Below, in pieces: positions 1 through 5,059 of a DNA stretch of 5,059 bases. The DNA is taken from assembly GCA_031257595.1 (NCBI GenBank), contig JAIROH010000271.1, positions 1-5,059 on the forward strand. Direction: 5' to 3'. The notes below the pieces were generated by a model that saw only the letters and a program-made list of their open reading frames with translations, made no database searches and was not told where the DNA came from. Position 1 is the first letter of the stretch, and each line of letters begins with the position of its first letter. The position numbers and the translations under genes are program-made. The DNA is from Treponema sp. GTDB taxonomy: Bacteria; Spirochaetota; Spirochaetia; Treponematales; Breznakiellaceae.

Positions 1-945
1 CATTTCCGTACCCAAAATCCCGATTATTACCTTATCCTGTCGGGGGATCAGCTTTACAGAATGGATCTGAGGGATTTTTTGGACAAACACAAAAATTCAG
101 GGGCGGCGATAACCATAGCCTGTACTACCGTATCAAGGGAGGAGGCCAGCCAGCTTGGGATACTCAAGGTTAACAGGTCCGGCGGCATAACCGAATTCCT
201 TGAAAAACCCGGAGCGGAACGGGACATCCATGATTTCAGGGCGCCGGCGGAGATCAAGAAAGGCAAAAACGGAAAAGACGAGTACCTTGCCTCGATGGGG
301 ATTTATGTTTTTAACGCCGCGGCGATGGAGGAATGCCTTGCCAATGAGCTGACGGATTTCGGCAAGGAGATCATTCCCCAGGCCATTACCCGGCTCAAGG
401 TAAACGCGTATAGTTTTAACGGCTATTGGGAAGACATCGGAACGATCAAGAGTTTCTACGAGGCAAACCTGGAACTGACTTCGTTAAAGCCCCGTTTTGA
501 CTTTTACAACGAAAGCAGCCCCATCTACACCCACATGAGAAGCCTTCCGCCGTCAAAAATGAATTTCAGCAACATGAACCAGTCTATCGCTTCGGAAGGC
601 TGCATCATTACCAATGCCGCCATTACCAATTCAATTGTCGGGATTCGCACGATCATTGAGTCGGGCGCGAGCCTCAACGGGGTGATCTGCATGGGCGCGG
701 ACTACTACGAGACCGAACAGCAAAAGCATGCGAACGCCGAAAACAGAGTTCCCAACATCGGCATCGGGAAAGGTTCGATCATCAAAAGCGCGATTATCGA
801 CAAAAACGTCTGTATCGGCGAAGGCTGCCGTATCGGTATCGACAACTTAACCCGCAGTGACGGCAACTTCGGCCACTACTACATTGTGGACGGCATTATC
901 GTGATACCGAAAAACACGGTGCTGTATCCGGGTACGGTGATTTAG
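1..945 (+). CDS. glgC: Glucose-1-phosphate adenylyltransferase (ADP-glucose pyrophosphorylase), 5' truncated by window edge
   Basis: The product makes ADP-glucose from glucose-1-phosphate and ATP, the committed step of bacterial glycogen synthesis in the cytoplasm. The frame is open from base 1, and the first residues contain ILSGDQLYRMD, a hallmark of the family's nucleotidyltransferase domain. The ATG at position 61 is therefore internal, and 314 residues are visible. Family members are usually about 425-430 residues, so roughly 115 N-terminal residues, including the GGG-type nucleotide-binding loop, lie outside the window. Visible motifs are EFLEKP (residues 65-70, sugar-phosphate-binding Lys at 69), ASMGIYVF (about 97-104) and GYWEDIGTIKSFYEANLEL (about 141-159). 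From about residue 195 the protein becomes a left-handed beta-helix of hexapeptide-like turns (SIVGIRTIIESGASLNG, IGIGKGSIIKSAIIDKNVCIG) and ends in PKNTVLYPGTVI. This C-terminal pattern is the plant/cyanobacterial-like type rather than the enterobacterial type. Stop is TAG at 943-945. The gene converges with the peptidase gene across a repeat-filled gap. Confidence 0.96.
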   Translation, partial: HFRTQNPDYYLILSGDQLYRMDLRDFLDKHKNSGAAITIACTTVSREEASQLGILKVNRSGGITEFLEKPGAERDIHDFRAPAEIKKGKNGKDEYLASMGIYVFNAAAMEECLANELTDFGKEIIPQAITRLKVNAYSFNGYWEDIGTIKSFYEANLELTSLKPRFDFYNESSPIYTHMRSLPPSKMNFSNMNQSIASEGCIITNAAITNSIVGIRTIIESGASLNGVICMGADYYETEQQKHANAENRVPNIGIGKGSIIKSAIIDKNVCIGEGCRIGIDNLTRSDGNFGHYYIVDGIIVIPKNTVLYPGTVI

Positions 946-966
946 GCGCGCATTCCCCTGAACAGC

Positions 967-1069
967 CATGGAGCGCAATGACGATCTTGTACCGCACCTG
1001 ACGGCGACGAAAAGCCTGCACGGTTGGGGCCGCCGTCAGGCGCGGCCTTAAAACGGTATGCGCTCCATG
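967..1069. repeat. Imperfect inverted repeat of about 103 bp centred on TGCA (1017-1020)
   Basis: Reading outward from TGCA at 1017-1020, the two arms match in order. CCTGACGGCG at 997-1006 is the exact reverse complement of CGCCGTCAGG at 1031-1040. The neighbouring CCGCA (992-996) matches CGCGG (1041-1045) at four of five positions. CATGGAGCGCA at 967-977 is the exact reverse complement of TGCGCTCCATG at 1059-1069. Arm lengths differ by one base, and the stretches between these blocks are diverged. The right arm is the head of repeat copy 1, so the left arm is best read as a degraded inverted copy of that head. It begins 21 bases after the glgC stop. A transcript could fold into a long interrupted hairpin, which might protect or terminate an mRNA 3' end, but no U-tract follows it. 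Confidence 0.75.
1024..1051 (+). other. GC-rich hairpin in the head of repeat copy 1
   Basis: TTGGGGCCGC (1024-1033) can pair with GCGGCCTTAA (1042-1051) around an 8-base loop. The 10-bp stem includes two G-U pairs if read as plus-strand RNA; on the minus strand these become A-C mismatches. It is followed by AAACGG rather than a T-run, so it is not a standard rho-independent terminator. The fold competes with the longer 967-1069 inverted repeat, because the same bases form that repeat's right arm. Confidence 0.5.
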
Positions 1070-1104
1070 ATTCCCCCGGTAATGTGTGCCCTGTTTTGCG
1101 GGCT

Positions 1105-1139
1105 ATCGTCGGCAGCAACACGGCCAGGGCCGCCGCCGG
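1105..1139. repeat. Internal core module in repeat copy 1
   Basis: This 35-bp stretch (ATCGTCGGCAGCAACACGG, then a GGGCCGCCG block) aligns to 1292-1327 (ATCGCCGGCAGCAGCACGG, then the same block) with about six substitutions and one indel. It shows that the 172-bp unit is itself built from a shorter repeated module. The CACGG landmark occurs at 1019, 1119, 1306 and 1406, which is exactly 100 bp apart within each unit. Confidence 0.6.
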
Positions 1140-1189
1140 CATATTGAGCAAAAGACACTGGGCGGGTATGTTTCTCCGGGCGCTGTGTC

Positions 1190-1304
1190 TTCAGCATATC
1201 CTGTTTTCAAGGTACTGCGCTCTCTGTTTCGCGTGCTTTTCGCCGCCACCCCGCGTTGCTTTTTCGTACGTATGCCTGCCAAAATCCCGGCATCGCCGGC
1301 AGCA
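1190..1304. other. 115-bp spacer between the two repeat copies, no gene seen
   Basis: No start codon with a ribosome site, no RNA gene and no convincing terminator is seen here. The spacer is richer in T on the plus strand than the flanking repeat units and contains the overlapping short palindromes CGTACG and TACGTA near 1266-1272. Its right end, CCGGCATCGCCGG at 1287-1299, is a 5-bp-stem, 3-base-loop hairpin that runs into the core module at the start of copy 2. Positions 1190 onward do not resemble the sequence left of copy 1, so the duplication is not a simple tandem one with a shared 287-bp unit. Confidence 0.6.
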
Positions 1305-1327
1305 GCACGGTTGGGGCCGCCGTCAGG
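1292..1327. repeat. Core module spanning the left boundary of repeat copy 2
   Basis: This is the diverged relative of 1105-1139. Its first 13 bases lie in the spacer and the rest form the head of copy 2. Copy 1 lacks this upstream part: only CTGCACGG precedes its matching head. Copy 2 therefore has a fuller module at its left end, while copy 1 there joins the inverted arm. Confidence 0.6.
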
Positions 1328-1476
1328 CGCGGCCTTAAAACGGTATGCGCTCCATGATTCCCCCGGTAATGTGTGCCCTGTTTTGCGGGCTATCGTCGGC
1401 AGCAACACGGTCAGGACAGCCGCCGGCATATTGAGCAAAAGGTGCCGGGCAGGTACGTTGCTCCGGGCGCTGTGCC
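1305..1476. repeat. Intergenic direct repeat, copy 2 (about 172 bp)
   Basis: This copy matches 1018-1189 with 11 differences, all in its last 66 bases. It ends five bases short of the peptidase stop codon (1482-1484, minus strand), so it would form the immediate 3' untranslated region of that transcript. The GC-rich hairpin of copy 1 is conserved unchanged at 1311-1338. There is no CRISPR-like spacer pattern and no coding signal. Confidence 0.9.
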
Positions 1477-1481
1477 GCGCG

Positions 1482-2618
1482 TCAGGCAAGTTCCGCCGGA
1501 TCCTTTCCCGCCAGAGCCCACAGAAAATGGAGGGCTCGTTTCATGTCGTCGAAGTCGATGCGTTCCTCCGCCGAATGGGGTGAGAGCATACCGGTAGAAA
1601 TCTTTATCGCGCGGCCGCCCCGGCCGGCTATGACCTGGGCGTCGCTGCCGGAACCGGTTCGTCCGGTATGAAAGGGCAGGCCCGCTTTTGCCGCCGCCAG
1701 ACGGGCGTATTCCGACAGCGGATCATCGAGGGGAAGCGTCCAGGGTGCGCAATCCCTGTTTGCGGAAAAAACAACCTTAAAGCCGGCTTTATCCGCAAGT
1801 CCGCAGACGGCGGCCCGCATTTTTTCAAGCAGAGCTTCTCCTTCCGCCTCGTCGTCGTATAAAAGCTGCCCCCCGATCAGGGCGCTGTCCGGAACGGTGT
1901 TGGGACTGCCGGGACATTCCAGCGAAGCCAGATGAATAAAACTTGAAATGCCCGCCGGGCCGGGCTTAGTGGCCGCGGCGCATTCCGCCGCGAAAAGGGC
2001 GGCGTTTTTACCGTTCCGGCTCGACGCATGGGCCATGACGCCCGTAATGCCTATTGAATAGCTCGTCTGGCCTACGCCGCCGTTCACGACCCGCGCCAAA
2101 GGGACGCCGCCTGAATCAACGACAAAATTATACGCATCCGTAAAGTGCCGGGGATCCAGCGCCCACGCGCCGCGGAATCCCGATTCCTCACAGGTAGTAA
2201 AAAGAAAATGCGTATCCGGCGGAATGCCGCCCCGTTCATGCAGCAGGGCCATGAGTTCCAGCAGCAGGGCAACGCCGCTTTTATCGTCAATGCCCAATAC
2301 GCCCCCGCCCGCGGCTTTTACCACCGAACCTTCCGTCACGGCGGACTTTCTTTCAAAAATACGAATTGTGTCCATGTGGGCGCAGAACGAAAGCCGCGCG
2401 CTGCCGGGACCGGCGCTGACAATGTTACCCGTATCGCTGCCTGTCCTGGCCGCCGAACCGTCATCCTCCCAGGGAATACCACAGCGATCGAGAAAAGCCG
2501 TAACGATCTTCGCGGCGGCCTTTTCGCGGCCGAAAGGACTATCCGTTTCAAGGAGGGTGAAAAAAGTATTTTTGAGCCGTTCATCAGACCGCAAAACTAA
2601 CGCAGAACGACGGGACAC
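1482..2618 (-). CDS. M20-family metallopeptidase, peptidase T-like (tripeptidase/aminopeptidase)
   Basis: This is a predicted cytoplasmic dinuclear zinc exopeptidase of 378 residues, close to the usual size of PepT-like proteins; no signal peptide or membrane segment is seen. All expected catalytic-site residues are present. HMD supplies His81 and Asp83, GIDDKSG the bridging Asp111, CEESG the general base Glu144 and metal ligand Glu145, VVDSGG the ligand Asp168, and SPHSAEE the distal ligand His348. Residues about 180-290 fit the lid/dimerisation domain inserted in M20 enzymes (NGGVGQTSYSIGITGVMAHAS). The TGRTGSGSDAQV stretch near 319-330 is also typical. The chosen start is GTG at 2618, overlapping the clpC end by 22 bp, with a weak purine-rich site upstream. 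TTG at 2594 is a possible alternative giving eight fewer residues, and the conserved part begins near DERLKNTFF either way. Which peptide it cleaves cannot be read from sequence; a di- or tripeptidase role is inferred from the family. Translation is probably coupled to clpC. Confidence 0.92.
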   Translation of the reverse strand: MSRRSALVLRSDERLKNTFFTLLETDSPFGREKAAAKIVTAFLDRCGIPWEDDGSAARTGSDTGNIVSAGPGSARLSFCAHMDTIRIFERKSAVTEGSVVKAAGGGVLGIDDKSGVALLLELMALLHERGGIPPDTHFLFTTCEESGFRGAWALDPRHFTDAYNFVVDSGGVPLARVVNGGVGQTSYSIGITGVMAHASSRNGKNAALFAAECAAATKPGPAGISSFIHLASLECPGSPNTVPDSALIGGQLLYDDEAEGEALLEKMRAAVCGLADKAGFKVVFSANRDCAPWTLPLDDPLSEYARLAAAKAGLPFHTGRTGSGSDAQVIAGRGGRAIKISTGMLSPHSAEERIDFDDMKRALHFLWALAGKDPAELA

Positions 2619-5059
2619 AGGGGCTTTTCCGTTTCGGCGGGAACTTTTACACGGAGCGAAATTTTACCGCTCCGGCCTTCGGCGGAAAAGACCGTAGCCG
2701 CGGGGTACTCTCCGGCCAAAAGCAGGGCCGACAGGGGATCTTCCAGCTCTTTCTGTACGGCCCGGCGCAGGGGCCTTCCGCCGTATTTGGGATCCCAGCC
2801 TTTTTCGATAAGGATACGCCTGGCCGCGGGATTCACCGTAACACCGTAACCCTGCTCCGAAAGCCGGGAAGCAAGATCGGAAATCTGCAGGTCTAAAATC
2901 GTCTCTATTTCTTTTTCGTTCAGGGAATCAAACACGATAACATCGTCTACCCTGTTTATAAACTCGGGATTAAAGAGCCGCCTGAGCTCCGAAAGCGCGG
3001 CGGCTTCTATTTCGGCGCCGTTCATGAGGCCGGAAACGGCGGAAAACCCGAGCCTGGAATCGCGGGAAATTTCCCTCACCCCGGCGTTGCTGGTCATGAT
3101 AATTACCGTGTTCTTGAAATTTACCGTATGCCCAAGATTATCCCGAAGTTCTCCTTCCTCAAGCACCTGGAGGAGCAGATTAAACACATCCCTGTGGGCT
3201 TTTTCTATTTCGTCAAACAGCACGACCCGGTAGGGATTGCGCCTGATCTGTTCGGTAAGAACGCCGCCCTCTTCGTAGCCGATATAACCCGGCGGCGCGC
3301 CGGTAAGCCGGGAAGCGTTGTGTTTTTCCATAAAGTCGGACATATCGATGCGTACCAGCGATTCGACGCTGCCGAAAAGGTATTCGGCAAGGGCTTTGGC
3401 AAGCAGGGTCTTTCCCACTCCCGTAGGCCCCAGAAAGATGAACGAGCCCAAAGGCCGCCGGGGAGAGGCGATGCCGGCCCTGGAACGGCGTACCGCCTGG
3501 CTTATCCGGCGTACCGCCTCGTTCTGGCCGACAACGGTTTTATGAAGCTCTTCCTCGATGTGAAGCAGCCTCCGGGATTCTCCCTCTTCGAGGCGGCGCA
3601 GGGGAATCCCCGTGGCTTCGGATATAACCCGGCGCACGTCATTTTCGGTTACCGGTATGGGTTTCTCCAGCGATTCCCAGGACGAGCGGAGAAGTTCCAG
3701 CCGGGAACGGAGTTTCCTGACCCGGTCACGTATCTCCGCGGCGCGCTCGTAGTTCTGATCGTTTACCAGGGCCGTTTTTTCCGACGAAAGCTTCTCTATC
3801 TCTTTTTCCATCCCGGCTATTTCTTCCGGCTGAACGGAAAACGCAAGCCTCTTCATCGCCGCCGTTTCGTCAAGCACGTCAATGGCCTTGTCGGGCATAC
3901 AGCGGCCCGAAATAAAACGACCGGCAAGTTTGGCGGCGGCTTCCACGGCCCCGTCTAGAAAACAGACCCGGTGGTGTTCTTCATATTTTTTTTGAATCCC
4001 CTTAAGTATCGCGACAGTGTCCTCAAGGTTTGTTTCCTCTATCTTGACGCTCTGGAAACGCCTTTCCAGCGCCGTGTCTTTTTCGAAATGCCGGCGGTAT
4101 TCGGCCAGCGTGGTTGCCCCTATACACTGAACCTCTCCGCGGGAAAGAGCGGGTTTGAGCATGTTGGAGGCGTCGAGGGTTCCTTCCGCCCCGCCCGCTC
4201 CGATAATCGTATGAATCTCGTCGATAAAGAGGATAATGTTCCCCGCCTGGGAAATCTCCTTCATTATCTTTTTCATACGCTCTTCAAATTCTCCCCGGTA
4301 TTTGGTTCCCGCCACTACCATGCCCATATCCAGCGACAGGATCCGCCTGCCGGCGAAGGCCTCCGGAACGTCTGCGCCGCTAAAGTATTTGGCGATACCT
4401 TCGACAATGGCCGTCTTTCCCACGCCGCTTTCGCCGATCAGCACCGGGTTGTTTTTCGTACGCCGGGCGAGAATCCGCACGGCCCGTTGAATTTCCTTTT
4501 CCCTGCCGATAACGGGATCAAGCTTCCCCGCTTTCGCCAAAGCGCTAAGATCCCTTGAGTATTCGTCGAGAAACGGGGTCAGCACCGGATACACGGCCGG
4601 CCGCGCTCTGGCGGCGGCGTCCCGGGAAGAGCGTACCGGGTTAACCGTGGTTTCCACGGCCACCCTAAGCATTTCGGCGTCTATGGCCCGGAACGCGAGG
4701 TAGTTCCGCACCGGCATATTCGATTCCCGCAGGGCCGCGAAAAGAAAGTGCTCCGTTCCGATATAGTCTTTGCCCAGCACCCTGGCCTCTTCGGCGGCGT
4801 TTTCCAGAAGCTGCTTGGTTCGTTTTGACGGAGGCACGTCGCCGGGAAGGACAGTGACCGAAACGCCTGAATAAGCGCTTAAATGCATGTGTTTAAGATC
4901 GCTTTCAAGAGCCTCGCGGAATTCCAAAAGATCAATCCCCACAAAAAGCAGCGCTTTGCAGGCCATTCCGGAACCTTCTTTAAGTATGGAAAGAATAATA
5001 TGCTCCGGCAGCAGCTGATCCGAATTAAAGTGTCTGGCTTCGTTCTGGGCTTCTATTGT
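2597..5059 (-). CDS. clpC: ATP-dependent Clp protease ATP-binding subunit ClpC, N-terminus cut by window edge
   Basis: This is a hexameric AAA+ unfoldase that feeds substrates to ClpP in the cytoplasm. The frame stays open to base 5059 (TIEAQNEARHFNSDQLLPEHIILSIL, read in two parts here), so the ATG at 4966 is internal and probably only about 10-20 residues are missing; 820 are visible. Order of domains: two Clp-N repeats (about 1-135, the second with GKDYIGTEHFLFAAL); AAA-1 with Walker A GESGVGKT (209-216), pore loop KYRGEFEER (253-261), Walker B ILFIDE (276-281) and arginine finger ALERRFQ (about 330-336). A short middle domain carries a UVR-type motif (NYERAAEIRDRVRKL, about 436-450), which marks ClpC rather than ClpB or ClpA. 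AAA-2 has Walker A GPTGVGKT (544-551), pore loop GYIGYEEGG (591-599), Walker B VVLFDE (612-617), an LGF tripeptide (670-672) where ClpP-binding loops sit, and sensor-2 GGRPLRR (760-766). All key residues are intact. Stop is TAG at 2599-2597. The promoter is outside the window. Confidence 0.97.
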   Translation of the reverse strand, partial: TIEAQNEARHFNSDQLLPEHIILSILKEGSGMACKALLFVGIDLLEFREALESDLKHMHLSAYSGVSVTVLPGDVPPSKRTKQLLENAAEEARVLGKDYIGTEHFLFAALRESNMPVRNYLAFRAIDAEMLRVAVETTVNPVRSSRDAAARARPAVYPVLTPFLDEYSRDLSALAKAGKLDPVIGREKEIQRAVRILARRTKNNPVLIGESGVGKTAIVEGIAKYFSGADVPEAFAGRRILSLDMGMVVAGTKYRGEFEERMKKIMKEISQAGNIILFIDEIHTIIGAGGAEGTLDASNMLKPALSRGEVQCIGATTLAEYRRHFEKDTALERRFQSVKIEETNLEDTVAILKGIQKKYEEHHRVCFLDGAVEAAAKLAGRFISGRCMPDKAIDVLDETAAMKRLAFSVQPEEIAGMEKEIEKLSSEKTALVNDQNYERAAEIRDRVRKLRSRLELLRSSWESLEKPIPVTENDVRRVISEATGIPLRRLEEGESRRLLHIEEELHKTVVGQNEAVRRISQAVRRSRAGIASPRRPLGSFIFLGPTGVGKTLLAKALAEYLFGSVESLVRIDMSDFMEKHNASRLTGAPPGYIGYEEGGVLTEQIRRNPYRVVLFDEIEKAHRDVFNLLLQVLEEGELRDNLGHTVNFKNTVIIMTSNAGVREISRDSRLGFSAVSGLMNGAEIEAAALSELRRLFNPEFINRVDDVIVFDSLNEKEIETILDLQISDLASRLSEQGYGVTVNPAARRILIEKGWDPKYGGRPLRRAVQKELEDPLSALLLAGEYPAATVFSAEGRSGKISLRVKVPAETEKPLCPVVLR
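2624..2630 (-). promoter_or_regulatory. Weak candidate ribosome binding site for the M20 peptidase
   Basis: On the minus strand GGAAAAG lies five bases before the GTG start at 2618, inside the clpC coding sequence. It is a poor match to a full Shine-Dalgarno sequence. Together with the overlap, it favours entry by ribosomes finishing clpC. The alternative TTG start at 2594 has no purine-rich stretch at a suitable distance. Confidence 0.3.

Larger units (their letters stand above)
1018..1189. repeat. Intergenic direct repeat, copy 1 (about 172 bp)
   Basis: This unit aligns without gaps to 1305-1476 at a constant offset of 287 bp. Bases 1018-1123 (106 bp) are identical between copies. Bases 1124-1189 carry 11 substitutions, 9 of them transitions, giving 161/172 identity overall. 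The unit starts at GCACGGTTGGGG and ends at CTCCGGGCGCTGTG plus two bases. Open frames cross it on both strands, but the 287-bp offset is not a multiple of three, so the copies fall in different frames of any continuous ORF. This argues for a non-coding repeat. No transposase or target-site duplication is seen. Confidence 0.9.

Noticed and set aside
61..63. ATG as the glgC start
   Set aside because: The preceding codons from base 1 encode the conserved LSGDQLYR segment of the same protein, so the true start is outside the window.
1024..1060. Rho-independent terminator for glgC
   Set aside because: The stem is GC-rich but is followed by AAACGG instead of a T-run, and it lies about 80 bases past the stop codon. 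Termination here is possible but not shown.
1024..1338. Plus-strand ORF of 104 aa across repeat copy 1
   Set aside because: It lies wholly in the repeat and spacer, has no clear ribosome site, and has an Arg/Ala/Pro-rich composition typical of translated GC-rich non-coding DNA. The same peptide stretch reappears in a different frame in the overlapping ORF because the repeat offset is not a multiple of three.
1018..1476. CRISPR array or complete insertion sequence
   Set aside because: There are only two long repeat units with internal structure, no regular short repeats with unique spacers, no cas genes and no transposase or matching terminal inverted repeats.
1103..1489. Minus-strand ORF of 128 aa over the repeats
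   Set aside because: It overlaps the repeat units and the peptidase stop, is low in family-like features, and its repeated segments do not stay in one frame.
1086..1583. Plus-strand ORF of 165 aa running through both repeat copies into the peptidase gene
   Set aside because: It runs about 100 bp antisense into a well-supported peptidase and is otherwise made of repeat sequence, with no recognisable domain.
3128..3958. Plus-strand ORF of 276 aa antisense to clpC
   Set aside because: It is fully contained opposite the conserved AAA-2 and middle-domain coding sequence of clpC. A long open antisense frame is expected from GC-rich codon use, and its peptide shows no domain.
4964..4966. ATG as the clpC start
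   Set aside because: The frame continues upstream to the window edge with a clear Clp-N motif (LLPEHIILSIL), so this methionine is internal.

Overview
The window looks like an ordinary bacterial chromosome segment that is moderately GC-rich. It holds three protein genes. A plant-type ADP-glucose pyrophosphorylase (glgC) runs rightward and is cut by the left edge. On the opposite strand, a ClpC-type AAA+ unfoldase (cut by the right edge) is followed by an M20-family, peptidase T-like metallopeptidase. The protein sequences would fit a spirochaete of the Treponema group, for example a gut treponeme. That placement rests on general protein resemblance only and is an inference.

Layout: positions 1-945 (+) are the C-terminal three quarters of glgC. 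Positions 946-1481 are a 536-bp gap between two convergent genes with no credible gene, but it is full of repeats. A roughly 172-bp unit occurs twice in direct orientation at a 287-bp offset (1018-1189 and 1305-1476). A degraded inverted copy of the unit's head lies just left of the first copy, giving an imperfect palindrome of about 103 bp (967-1069) centred on TGCA. A shorter core of about 35 bp recurs inside each unit. Positions 1482-2618 (-) are the M20 peptidase, and 2597-5059 (-) are clpC. The two minus-strand genes overlap by 22 bp and are probably one transcription unit, read clpC then peptidase.

Function: glgC makes ADP-glucose for glycogen storage and has no obvious link to the other two genes. 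ClpC with ClpP would unfold and cut proteins into short peptides, and an M20 peptidase could trim such peptides to amino acids. This coupling is inferred from the gene overlap and the family roles. The convergent intergenic repeat is the only part not explained by known gene families. It is best viewed as a dispersed non-coding or miniature mobile repeat that has been duplicated and partly inverted. No complete mobile element, CRISPR array, RNA gene or clear rho-independent terminator was recognised.
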